Source of the DNA: Blasia pusilla
Lineage: Eukaryota; Marchantiophyta; Marchantiopsida; Blasiales
DNA length: 64,000 bases
Direction of reading: 5' to 3'
NCBI GenBank assembly: GCA_050084515.1
Contig: CM114272.1
Location: 40,300,001 to 40,364,000, forward strand
The position numbers were made by a program, and so were the translations under genes. A model generated the notes under the pieces. That model was given only the letters and a program-made list of their open reading frames with translations. It made no database searches and had not been told where the DNA came from. Shown one piece after another: positions 22,629 to 33,656 of this stretch. Every line of letters starts with the position of its first letter. Position 1 is the first letter of the stretch.

Positions 22629-23640
22629 GTGGTGTATCCCAAAGGAGGGTATTCGAGTGTTAGATCTCTTTGGGGAGGTTGCACCGGGTTAGCTGCTCTT
22701 TTTCAAGCAGGAGTGCAAGTGCAACAATACCTGTATGTGGAGAGTGATGATGTTGCAAGGCGCGTCTCACTACGACATGTGGCACAGTTATGCCTACGTT
22801 TTCTTGACTTATTGTCTGCGTCCGCGGTACAGGGGTACCAGAGTTCCCTACCGAGGGATATTTCGTTGTTGGGGATGCAGGACTTAGAGCGGGTAGGGAC
22901 CATTGATTTGGTCATTGCCGGTTAGCCATGTCAAGGCCAATCGAGTGTTGGACGAGGCAACGGGTTGGCTGACACTCGGTCCAGGTTGTTTTGGGAGATG
23001 TTGAGGGTCTTATGGCAGTAGCAGGAGCACTAGTCTTGTTCTCCAGCCTACATTATGGAGAATGTACCGATCTTAGGAGACTCCATGTCACGGGTAGTGA
23101 CGAGTGCTCATCAAGTGCGTGCCTGGATCTTGCCCAACAGTGTTCTTGGATGCGGCGAGTGTAGGTTCTAGAGCCCATCGCCCGCGTCTATGGTGGACCA
23201 ACTTGGTGCCCCGTGCGGTGTTACGGAGGGCGTATGCGAGAGTGGAGCGCCCCTCCCATTTGTTACTGGATTCCATTCTGGATCCAGGTCGTCGATCAGA
23301 GGCAGTGAGGCATGATGATCGACCACCGTTGACTGTGGTCAACGGTAGGCAGGCCGCGGGCAGCCTTGCCCACGTTTGTGAGTTCTCCCGCTTCCTATGC
23401 ATACAAGGAGGCGGGTCCTGGCTTGGTTTGGGATGATCAGGTTCAGCGGTTGGTGGAGCCCAACGCCGACGAGAGAGAGCGAGCAATGGGATTTCCCACA
23501 TGAGTGACGGCAGTACCGTTAGTGTCAGAGGCATCACAACGCCATGTCTTGGGTTAGGCGATGGACCTAAACTACTTGACATGGATCCTCAGCTTGGGAG
23601 TGGCTGAGCAGCGCCGTATGAGATCGTGACAGATCACGAA
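22629..23640 (+). pseudogene. C5-cytosine DNA methyltransferase domain inside gypsy A
   Basis: Motifs of the Dcm/DNMT fold appear in the right order. Motif I is VLDLFG then, after a one-base frameshift near 22672, GGCTGLAALFQAG. Motif IV is PCQGQS at 22926-22943 with the catalytic Cys kept, preceded by a TAG where Trp is expected. Motif VI is ENVP at 23058. Motif VIII-like is RAHRPRLWWTN near 23170. Motif IX-like is ERERAMGFPT near 23471. Motif X-like is VLG-stop-AMDLNYLTWIL near 23546. These lie in three frames, so there are at least three frameshifts plus stops. The enzyme would transfer methyl from S-adenosylmethionine to cytosine C5. The span of about 330 codons fits a compact catalytic domain. 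It sits between protease and RT, where ordinary gypsy elements have nothing. Confidence 0.85.
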
Positions 23641-23893
23641 GGTTGCGTTGATAAGCCCCATACCTACCGAGGTGGTGGAGGCAGTGGCTAAGGGAGAGAC
23701 CCGAGGAGATCTACGCACTAGGGGAGATCGGGAGAGACACCCTTGGACTTCTTGGGATGTTTTGCTGGTACGTCAGGAGATGAAAACCACAACATCGAGC
23801 GTGGTTCTGAGCACTGCACGTGGAGGAGATCAGAGTTTGCAGTTGGCTGCTGGAGAGCGGCCGAGTATTTTTGTTCAAGACAGGGTTGCACCA

Positions 23894-26456
23894 TAGCAAC
23901 CACCGATACCCACGCCGGAGAGTCCTACCGTAGTCACGATGGAGACTTGGGAGCCATATATGGGCCCTAAGTTGATAGAAGGAGAGCGGCACCAGATACA
24001 TCAGTTCCTCAGGAGTTATAGGAGTTGCTTTGCGTTTAGCATGGAGGATTTGGGTACGCTGAAGGGACCGGGGATCCGCATTGAGTTGTCGAGTGATACG
24101 CGGATCTTCCGACGATCCTACACGTACATTGATATGGAGAGGGCTCTGATTCAGAGTAGGAGCCAAGACTTTGTCAGAGCAGGACTAGTGGAGATGTCGC
24201 ATGGGGAGTATGCATCTGCCACTATTGTGCTCGCCAAGAAAGATGTGCAAGGCAAGTGGACGGATAGGCGGATGTGTGGGGATTACCGACCTATCAATCG
24301 GCAAACAAAGTCTGATAGGTATGCCATGCCCACCCCTGAGGAGATCTTTGATGCAATTGGTTACGCAAAGGTCTTCAATTCATTGGATTTGCAAGCCGGA
24401 TACCATTAGCTACCTATCAGATTGGAGGACATGCAGAAGATGGCATTTTGGGGCATCGATCCGCACAAGAAGGATTGTTTGTGCCGGTGGCGGTTCTTAC
24501 CATTTGGATTAAAGAATGCCCCGGCTGAGTTTCAGAGGGTCATGGATAGGATCTTGGCTGGTCTGGATTTTGCTAGGTGTTATATTGATGACATCGTAGC
24601 CTTTAGCGCCACCGTTGAGGAGCATGAGCGACATCTAGAGGAGTTGTTTCAACGATTGCAATTCCATGGGTTGAAGCTACATCCAGGCAAGTGCAAGTTC
24701 TTCTACGACCACATTGAGTACTTGGGTCATACGATATACCCAGGGGGTCTTGGTGTTCAGTAGACAAAGGTAGATGGTGCGACCCTCATGACCAAACGAG
24801 TCAGAACATCGGAACATTAGCGGGCTCACGCTAAGATGGTTTGCGCATTGGAGTAGTCTCAAAGAGGAGACAAGAGACGAGACGCGAGCAAGGCGTCGCG
24901 TTTTAGATATTGTGGTCGCGACCGAGAAACCTGGACCAAACGCGGAATGAGACTTGAAAGAAGTCGAGTCTAGAAAGTGGGTTGCCAAAAGGAAGAATCC
25001 GGATTTGGAACGCCACTAGCGTTTGAGAGTTTCTGACTGTATTTATGGCCATAACTTTTAGCGCCAAGATGCGTTTGGATGAAATAAGGGTGAGTTAGAA
25101 AGCTTATAGAAAGCCGGTTCAAACGCACTAAAGATCTCTGAAAACGCATAAGCAGCGGCTGAGAAACAACCCGGAAACGACTGTAAGTAGAGTCGGGTTG
25201 AGGGCCACAATGAAGGGCCCGACCCTCCTTTTCAAGGGGGTTATTGGAGAACCCTAGAAGTATTAGTAAGGGGGAAGGTCTTCGAGAGTGCTTGGAACCC
25301 GAACCCCACTTTGGGCGCCGCGGGGCGGCTCAAGGGCATGGAACGGAACGCAAGTTTGGGGGTTGGGTTGGAAAACCTACACCAAGTCTATTGAGGCGAT
25401 TTTAGACATCCCTCTTGGATTTCACCCCGTGACTCAATTACTTGGGTCTCGGTTTGGAACTCACACGAGGTCCGTTGAACAGTTGGGATCGCTAGGCGCG
25501 CAAGTGTCGTTTCAGATCCCTGGACTAACCAGAAAATCTGTTCCAAGTCTTGAAGGACTTGCCGTGTTTTGGAAACTAGGAACTAAGGAAGGTTGAGCTT
25601 GATGAGACGCCGAGTTGAGAACTTGGTGGGTTGGAACGCTGGTTGGCCCAGACCCGACTAACGAGAGTGCATGTTTGGGTGCAGATCGGCGATAAGATCG
25701 TGACCTATTGAACGTACGCTTCCGCAACACTAAAGATTGACATTCAAGGAGAGTAGGGGCGCGACAGTAGAGGCTATCTCACGCATTCCACGCCCTTCGG
25801 ATGTGAGCCGTGTTCGCGCATTCATGGGATTGGCAAACTTCTATCGGCGATACGTCAAGGGATTCAGTTTGATTGCAAAGCCGCTAACGTTGCTGACCAA
25901 GGTGAATCACGAGTGGCATTGGGGGGATGAGCAGGAGCGAGCATTTCAGTTGCTCAAGGATAGGTTGATGTCCGCGCCCATCTTGAGGAGACCGATCAGG
26001 GGGCGTCCTTTCCACTTGCACACAGATTGGAGCATGTTGGGGCTTGGAGTGGTGCTTACCCAGCATGATGATGAGGGTAGAGAGTTCATGGTAGCTTACG
26101 CTAGCTGCTCGATTAACATTGTAGAGGCGAAGTCCATCTTGTATGAGGGTGAGTGCTTGGCTGCAGTGTGGGTTGTCGCGCATTTCAGGTGTTACTTATT
26201 CGGAAACCCCTTTACCATCATCACTGATCATCAACCACTGAAGTGGTTGATGGAGTCCGACAAGCTTACAAGGAATCTTGCGAGATGGGCTCTGTTGTTG
26301 CAGAAGTATGATTTTCAGGTGGTACATAGACCTAGGACGCTCAACCAGGATGTAGATGGGTTGAGTCGTAACCCATGCTCGAGTCAACGAGATGCGACTG
26401 AAGCTCAATGGCATGGAGAGAGTGATGAGGAGGATGGCACGCGTCAGCCTATTTAA
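23894..26456 (+). pseudogene. Gypsy A reverse transcriptase and RNase H, interrupted by a solo LTR
   Basis: RT motifs: ATIVLAKKDVQGKWTDRRMC, CGDYRPINRQT, DLQAGYH, FLPFGLKNAPAEFQRVMD, and the catalytic YIDD at 24581-24592 (usual form YVDD or YIDD). After the insertion: ANFYRRYVKGFS, LHTDWSMLGLGVVLTQ (first RNase H Asp), YEGECLAAVW (Glu), ITDHQPLKWLM (Asp). The frame on both sides of the solo LTR is the same once the LTR and one target copy are discounted. Stops at 23894, 24407 and 24761 are all TAG at likely Gln codons. The frame shifts again between about 26400 and 26459. Confidence 0.85.
24770..25771. mobile_element. Solo LTR (24775-25766, 992 bp) with GTAGA target duplication inside gypsy A RT
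   Basis: The insert starts TGGTGCGACCC and ends GGGGCGCGACA, so it has the TG...CA ends of an LTR with related inverted termini. The 5-bp GTAGA occurs on both sides (24770-24774 and 25767-25771). No internal coding domain is present, which is the product of LTR-LTR recombination. Insertion plus duplication is 997 bp, which accounts exactly for the frame change between the two RT halves. Confidence 0.85.
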
Positions 26457-26458
26457 GC

Positions 26459-28000
26459 ATGTTGGCTATGGAGAGCCAAAGTATGGAGACTTTGATGGCG
26501 AGGTCTAGTGGAGAGTCCTTGGATCCCGAGGCCAGTGAGGAGACGACAGGTGGCCGAGATATTCATGATGATGGAGTAGTCTTGGAGTACCTTCGTATTG
26601 GCAGCGTTGCGAGCACTATGGGTGCTAGAGAGCGGGATCGGATCCTACAAGGGGCCAGATGGTTCCGTTGGGAGGGGACACATGTCTTGAAGGTTTGGGA
26701 GGATGGTAGAGTACGCGTAGTGCCGCATCCTTTGTAGAGAGCACGACTAGTGCAGCATGCCCATGATGAGTAGGGTCACTTTGGGACGAAGCGGACTTAC
26801 ATCTTGCTCCAGATTCAGTATTGGTGGCGAGGCATGCATACTAACGTTCAGTAGTTTATTGCCATGTGCATGGTATGTGATCGGGTCCGAGCATCGTTCA
26901 ATGCTCCGACTCCACAGTTGCATCCATTACCGATCATGGGCTTAGGGTATAGATGGAATTTGGATTTTGCAGGACCTTTGCCATTGACGGAGCGTCACAG
27001 TCATTATGTGTTGGTGATGGTCGAGCACTTCTCGTAGTGGATCGAGTTGGTTCCATTGCCTGACAAAGCGAGTGAGGGAGTAGCTTATGCCTTCCTTGAC
27101 AGAGTGCTGAGTCATTATGGCGCACCGGCTGAGGTGTTGACAGACCAGGGTACCGAGTTTCGCGGTGAGTTCCAGGCCTTGTGTGATCTGGCGCTCATTG
27201 ACTACCGCACGACTTCGCGAGATCATCCCGAGGCGGATGGATTAGCGGAGAGAGTTGGGCAGACAGTGAAGAGGGTTTTACGCAAGTATGGCTTGGAGAG
27301 AGGTCACCTAGGAGATTGGGACCTCCAGTTGCCGTGGTTGGCGATGGGATATAGATTCAGCAAGCAGGCATCCTTAGCGTCTTTTTCACCGTACTTGCTA
27401 CTTTATGGCCGAGAGCCATATTTACCTGCGGCCACTCGTCGAGATGTTGGTGAGGTGCTAGACCTTGATGACCCAGATGTATGGATGCGAGCATGTTCTC
27501 AGAGGGCTGAGTTGTTTCGGAGAGTGATGCCCATGGCGTTCGAGAACTTGGCGATTGCGCATCATCGGGATACGTTGAGGTATGCGACTATTCGGGGTGG
27601 TGGTTATCGACCAACTATGCGGGGGTTTCATCAGGGAGATTATGTCTACTTGCAGCAGACGGCACCGACGACGTTGGATGTGACTGCAGAGCGCACTATC
27701 CTGAGAGTGCGTGACGTTTTGCCATCCGGTGTTCTCTTGCTGGAGGGACGCGATAGTATGGTATGGAAGGACCATGTGCATAATTGTGCGCCATGTCACC
27801 TTCCTAACATTGATGGTACAATAGATCTGAGCTCAACAATAGTTCTTGCATGCTTGCATTGTATGTTGTGTGGTTCTACTCGTGGTGCGGCCACGATGCT
27901 AGTTTGTGATGGATGTTGGAGAGGTTGGCATATGGCATGTCTGATGCCACCTCTCACTAGGGTTCCTCGGGGACGATGGATGTATCTGAGATGTACATAG
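26459..28000 (+). pseudogene. Gypsy A integrase with C-terminal PHD finger
   Basis: One frame throughout, broken only by TAG at 26735, 26771, 26852 and 27035. The HHCC zinc region includes HAHDE-stop-GHFGTKRTY and CMVCD. The DDE core shows LDFAGPLPLT (first Asp, near 26960), LTDQGTEFRG (second Asp, near 27140) and HPEADGLAERVGQTVK (Glu, near 27230). A GPY-like end (YLQQTAPTTLDV, VLPSGVLLLEGRD) leads to the C-terminus, CMLCG then LVCDGCWRGWHMAC then PPLTRVPRGRWMYLRC (27850-27994). That is the C4HC3 pattern of a PHD finger with the penultimate Cys replaced by Tyr (TAT at 27983). The final TAG at 27998 may also have been Gln, with TAA 28010 the original stop. Confidence 0.85.
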
Positions 28001-28012
28001 AGGAGATACTAA

Positions 28013-30053
28013 GTAGGTTTTGATTCCGAATTTTTCTGTGACATGGATGACAGGAAGGCGACTAACGATGGGGCCACATGAGCACCCAGCGTTTCTGCTC
28101 TTAGTGTCCTAGAGATGTATGTCGTGGTAGGTAGGGATATATGGCTATCTGGAGTTAGAGGGACCTAACCACCAGCTAGGGGGGCGATTGGAGATATTTT
28201 GGTACTTCTTGCCTCTGTGTATGGATACCATGAGTTAGCATGGGGTCATGTGTGTTTGTGTGTGTGTTCGATGACAGCGATGTACGTTGTGTAGCGATAT
28301 GTATGCGTACGACAATAAAGAAGAGGCCTTCCCCTATCAACCAAACTCACAGCACTCACAAGATATTACATTGACAATGTCACCCCGAGCATCGCACCGA
28401 AACATATTAGTAAAAACTAGTAAGGTGTATGGGAAATAAAAAAAAAATGTTTGAAGAGGTAATATATAACCCGTGAAGGGAAGAGATTAGTGATGTTGAA
28501 CATAATTCCATTTTATTTTTTGTTGCTTATAGCATGTGAAATATTTTTTTTCCGAATTGTCACTTACGTACCAAGCATAGAGATGTTTGCAAATAAAAAA
28601 ACACTCTCTTATAATAATATAAATTATAAAATAAATAGCTAAAAACCTGGAATAAAAGTACCGAATCCGAGATTCATAGGCCCCCCCGTGCCGCGGAATC
28701 AGTGCGTAAAGGCTTTGGATTCCTAAACTCGGGTGAACGGGTTTCAGCTGCGTAGCGTAGGAGAGAAGCGACAACACAGCAGAGCAGATGGGGCCATGCA
28801 GCCGCCGCGTGTTGGTCTTCGCACGTCCTCGGCGAGTCCCTGTGATGTAAGCGGAGTAGCCCTGCCATCCCTGGAATAGAGAGTGTGAGGAAGACCTACT
28901 TCCATTCCATGGCTTCCCTCGTGCTTCAAGTGGTGTGGGCATCCGTCGAATACAGTGGGTGCTAGATTGCTGTAGGAGAGCGTACCTAGTTCAGTTTTTT
29001 CTTCGGTTTTGACGAGGAGAGTCAGTACCAATAACAGACGGGAAAGTTCCGGAAAGCCGACAGGCACAATCTGGATTGCCTAATCTTCCTGGGTTGATCA
29101 TCTGGAAAGCAGCGCTGCGTGTTTGCGGATTGGTAGCTGTAGATCATAATGACGAATGAGTCTATTTGCGAGGGAGTTTGTTCACTCTAGGGACCGAACA
29201 TCACGAGATCACTAGGATGCCAGGAGCGTTGCGGCGGGGAGTGTGATGTGAGAGGCGGAGTGGGATTTGAGTTGCGATCGGATAGGAAGCTGCGATCGAG
29301 CTGCCCTGGGGCGTCACCAAGCGCAGCCAAGGAGTAGATGCAAACTTGGGCAGGTGCATGAGTAAACTTGACTGATAGAAAATTCATTATCTGTTGGCTC
29401 CACTCTTTTGACCCCTTCCTTCGCAATTTTGACTCGTGCCTTAGCTTTGATCTATCTCGTTGGATTAGCTCCCCTTAGAGTTCGTTACTGTTCGGCTACC
29501 GATCTTTGCTTGGTGGAGCTCTTGAGGTTGACCAGGTTATGTAGTATGTGAACTGAGTGTCGGACAAGTGATCGATTTTCATATGGAGGAGCTCGAGGTT
29601 AAAGGTTATAATTTGCACACGAAGCTCTTATTTCACTAGCTGTGGTGACAATAGATTTACCTGCTTGAGGAACTGGTGTTACCCACAGTTGTCTTGTCCA
29701 AACTCGCAAATTGTTGGGATGTTTGGAACGACTTCAGTCGGTAATAAGCATGATCTTAACCGATGGCAATGAAAGTGGGATGTGGGGTCGAAAGGGTTTA
29801 AGGTAGGAATTGCAAAGTGGTTTTTGAGGAAATGAGCTTTCGAACAATCTTTGAGTGTCGTTTGGTGCTCTACTCGTGGGAAGAAATTTTCAGTTTTTTC
29901 TTATGTAGCAAAGCCATTGCTTTAATGATGAGGAGGAAGTTGTAGAATCGGAGTTGCTGTGTGGACCTGGAAGCTTTGTGAGCTTCATATTGCCCTGAGT
30001 AAGCAGCTTCTAATCCACAGTCTTGATATTGACCTACAGATTTCGACACCGAT
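28013..30053. other. 3' flank of gypsy A and upstream region of the next gene
   Basis: The first 350 bases hold the putative polypurine tract (about 28179), a TG-rich run (28245-28270) and AATAAA at about 28312, fitting a 3' LTR whose limits I cannot set. From 28490 to 30053 there is no supported gene. It may contain the promoter and 5' UTR of the plus-strand gene at 30054. Minus-strand frames here lack recognisable domains. Confidence 0.4.
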
Positions 30054-33000
30054 ATGGCGAATTCTGAATCAGGGAATGGCAGGATTGAGAATATTGACCA
30101 CAGTGACGAGTCGATGTTAAGTAATGAATCAGTGGTTGAAGAGGGAAAAGAAAAGAAGTCCCTTTGTGTGGAAACAGAGCAGGACCCGTTGATGTCAGAT
30201 ATTTCTGCTCCAGAAGCAGCTCCAAATGATGCAGGCGAATTGGTGGTGACCGTTGAAGCTGAAGTAATCCAAAAAGTGGAGAACACGCTCAATGCTGATA
30301 GGAGAGCTTTTGGGCTGGTATCCATACCAACTATAAACGAAAAAGAATTGGAAGATCTTTTAGGCAGAGAGAAGGGAGAGGTAATATCTCACGCTGTCCG
30401 AGCTGTTCTATTAGTGGTGTATCGTACAATTATATTAGGCGGGGTATTAGTAGCCGATATGGGGGGTTTGACCTTCTCCATGAAGTAGATGGTACTAGGC
30501 GGAGGTAGGTTCTTGATTCATATGTATGCCCTGTGGACCTTCTAGCATACTACGTTGTGTTTTGCGTTTGATAGGTTGAGTAGGTAAGTGTAGTATGAGC
30601 GAGGAAACTATGGAGTGGAATTGCAATTCGCGTTTTTGTAGTAATGGAATAGTCATGGAGAGGGGGATCATTTGTCCATGTTTTACATATGCTGGATTGT
30701 TTTGAATGCAGTTATTTTTGTGGTAAAAGTCTCAGCATGGTGGTGTTGATTTTGTTCATGAGGTGACTTGTTTTCTTCTTGTGTTAAGTGGCAGTATATG
30801 GCAGTCATTGCCGATGTATGTGTACCCAGAGGATTTGTTTAATAGTAGGATGCAGAGTCAACGGCTTGCTGCAGGTGTTTTCAATCAACAGTAGTCAATC
30901 AGAAATCTTGTTATCAGAGGATGATGAAGAGTGATGTGGCATACCCTGGGAAGATCTAGCTTAGTTCCTCAAGACCTCTTCCTGATGGTGGACGAAGCCC
31001 TTTTGCTTTGCACTGACAAATATGTCAGGGAACTCTGGTAGATAGCTGTTGAACAGTTGGGACGTGAATCCAGAGTGACTTTCAGTGCCCTTCAACCTTA
31101 TCTTGATGTGAGTGCCACGTGCATCTGTCTACTTTGTGTGATTTACAGTTAATTTGTTGATTTTCAAACACCTTTCAATTCGTTAGACCTAGCGTCTTCC
31201 GTGTAGTTACCTATTTTCTTGTCTAATCTTACAATATTTTGGACTTTGTAAGTGCCTGATATCTCTGATTTGTATTACTCTTTGCTCTCAGTTTTTCGCA
31301 CTTGGTCCCCAAGTCTTGTTGCTGACATTAACTGAATAGATACATCTGTCTCATCTTTAGGATCCCTGAACTATTTAGTAATAGTGGTTTGATCCATATG
31401 GCAGATCTCTCCTTGTGGCACTGGTAGTGTCCCGCATCCTTCGTCAAAATCTTCAGGCTCTTTGCTTACACCCTTCTAATCAATTCAGTTATGTTGTAAG
31501 GGTGTGTTCCCCTTTGCGCCTCATCTTCTTTGTATATGTGTCCTTACCATCCTAGAGTTCACCACCTTGTAAGTGTTGCAGATTGTGGTGGTGTGGGTGG
31601 GGGGTGGGGAACTTTTGTTGACTGTGTAGTATAATAGAGTGAGTGTTTTTGCAGATTTTTCTTTCCTGCAGCCTAAGGGTGTACCTTGGGCATATTGGGG
31701 TGAAAAAAAATTGCTTGGCTTTGCCGGAGTAATGAGTAAATGCTTGGTTGGCTTTGATGGTGGAAATAAACAGAATTTATAAAAAAAAGTGTTATGTTCA
31801 AAGATTGGGTGAAACTTGTTTTCAGATGAAGTGTTTGAACTTTTCTTCCGTTGATGTAGATGAGAGATGAACCAGGATGTGTGGATTTGACTGGATATGG
31901 ATCATGTGAAAAGTTTTTCAACTAGCATCTAATTTTCATGTGTATTTTCCGCAGAAGGTGGTATTTGAAGTTAGCTCAGAGGATGGGAAGACTATGGTGG
32001 AAGGGATCACTGAAACAGCAAAGAGTGAGGAGAAGAAAATAAAGAAAGCAAAAGACGCCAAGGTATATGAGGAAGAAAAGAGTAAGGACAAGAGTATGGA
32101 GATGGCTGAACCAGAAAAGAGGAAAACGGAGGAAAAGACTAATGACAAACAGAAGGACACGGAATTTGGGAAGGGTAATAAAGAAGTTACAAAGAAAAGC
32201 AAGGGTACCGACCTAAGGGAAGATGAAAAACTGAACAACAAAAAGGAAAAGAAAACTGAAGGGCTTGAGGAGGTTGGTAGAGATGACAAGAAAGGAAAGA
32301 TAAAGGAGTACGAGAAAGATACCGAAGGGGAGACTAATCACAGAGGTAAAGATAAAAATGAGGAGAGGGAGAAGAAGAAAGAGAAGAAGGAGAAGAAAAG
32401 CAAAAAGAACAGTTCTGAGAGAATACAGAAAAAGTTGAACAAAATCCACGCGAAGATTGAGCGAATTCTAGCAAAGAAGGAGGAATATGTCCAGCGGCTG
32501 GCTGATGCTCTAGAGAAAGAGCGGAAAGAAGCTGGGAAGATCGCAGCTCAAGGAAAGGCAAAGCAAGATGGAGGAGTTGCACATACCCAAAAACTGGAGT
32601 CATCTACAACCAAGTCTTTCAATGAGCAAGCGGGTGGGGCAACAGGTCAGGGGATATCCCACCGTCTTGAAGCTGATCAATTAATACGGCCATCAAGTGG
32701 GAGAGGAAGCATGAATTCTACAGTAGCTTCAGAAGCTGACCAAGAAGTAACACAGTCAAAAAATGAACAGTTGGATGGGAAGAGTTCAAAGGTACTAGAA
32801 GCTGATACAGGAGCAAAAGCCTCAGGTGATGAACAGCTAGATGCAGTGGGTTTGAAGCCACTTGCAGAGATAATTGCCCAAGAAACTTCTCTCCTGGGAG
32901 TAAATTCAGAAGCAACGGTGGAAGCTGGAGGTTCCCATCCAATTTCTCTGAATCCATGTAAAGAGGAGTCTGAGGTTGATGTTGAAGCTGGTATGGCTGA

Positions 33001-33061
33001 TCATGCAGGATTGACTGGATTAGAACCAAAAGTAGTGGGCCTTCATACTCATGCAAATTAG
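30054..33061 (+). CDS. Lys/Glu-rich hypothetical protein, two coding exons
   Basis: Exon 1 (30054-30380, 109 codons) starts at ATG in an acidic, Ser/Glu-rich sequence and ends GREKGE at a GAG|GTAATA donor. Exon 2 starts at 31955 after TGTGTATTTTCCGCAG, in phase 0, and runs to TAG 33061. The joined product is about 477 residues. Exon 2 has a highly charged Lys/Glu stretch (roughly residues 120-270, with runs such as EREKKKEKKEKKSKK), probably a single long helix or coiled coil, then a Ser/Gln-rich tail with loosely repeated EAD/DEQLD words. I know no family for it. Bases and codons look like ordinary host sequence, with no transposon motif. Further 5' non-coding exons or a missed exon in the 1574-bp intron are possible. 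Confidence 0.55.
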
Positions 33062-33612
33062 CAGAGCCAATCCTTGGATTTACTAGACAGAAAGGATCAT
33101 AGCTCAACCTTTCACCCTTTCACCAACTAGAACACCTGGGTCCTGAGGGATCAAATCCCCTTTGTTCGATTATCTGATTGGAGACTTATTTCCGGGAAGT
33201 TTTGCTCAGCAGTATGAATTGCTTGGTGTGGCATTTATACTGACATTGATTAATCCGAGTTTTATGGTGACAAGATCTTGACAATCACTGAGGATATGGT
33301 TATTGGTTGGTATTGGTGAACAACTCTGGAGAATAGTTACGTACCGTGGCATAGGAGGCATTCTATAAATTGAAAGCGAGGACAGCATGCTGATGGTGGT
33401 CGCCCAGTATGATAGTTTCTAACATGGTACACTCAGGATTTAGATAGAACCCGGCTTTACTCAAGTAGTTTTGTGAAGTATTGAACATTTGATGCAGAGT
33501 TTGTCCTAGGCGGCTTTTTTGGAATCATCTTTCAGCTTTTGAAGTCTTTCTTACGTGATAATTCAAAGCTCTTCTAAACTTTTAGTGTTGCAAAGATGTA
33601 CACAACATAGGG

Positions 33613-33656
33613 CCTTCTAGGCTCCATATCTGCAAGGCGATATGGAGCCTAGAAGG
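33613..33656. repeat. Perfect palindrome, 18-bp arms, plus a half copy at 33784
   Basis: Left arm CCTTCTAGGCTCCATATC, 8-base loop, then its exact reverse complement. A single arm with its flank (AGGGCCTTCTAGGTTCCATGT) recurs near 33781-33808, about 170 bp downstream, with two changes. Confidence 0.9.

Larger units (their letters stand above)
19841..28200 (+). mobile_element. Ty3/gypsy retrotransposon A with DNA methyltransferase and PHD modules (decayed)
   Basis: Domain order on the plus strand: gag with zinc knuckle, protease region, C5-cytosine methyltransferase, reverse transcriptase, RNase H, integrase, PHD finger, then a purine-rich tract AGGGGGGCGA near 28179 that could be the polypurine tract. 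This is gypsy order (integrase after RNase H) with two added modules. A 992-bp solo LTR of another element interrupts RT. Frames are broken by many TAG/TGA stops and several frameshifts, so this copy is not autonomous. LTR boundaries are undetermined. Confidence 0.85.

Noticed and set aside
28487-29426. Minus-strand open frames of 64-151 codons
   Set aside because: No domains or splice sites, and they overlap one another in different frames.
31936-32603. Minus-strand Ser/Leu/Phe-rich frames
   Set aside because: They are complements of the Lys/Glu-rich exon on the plus strand (GAA/AAG read as TTC/CTT) and have no independent support.
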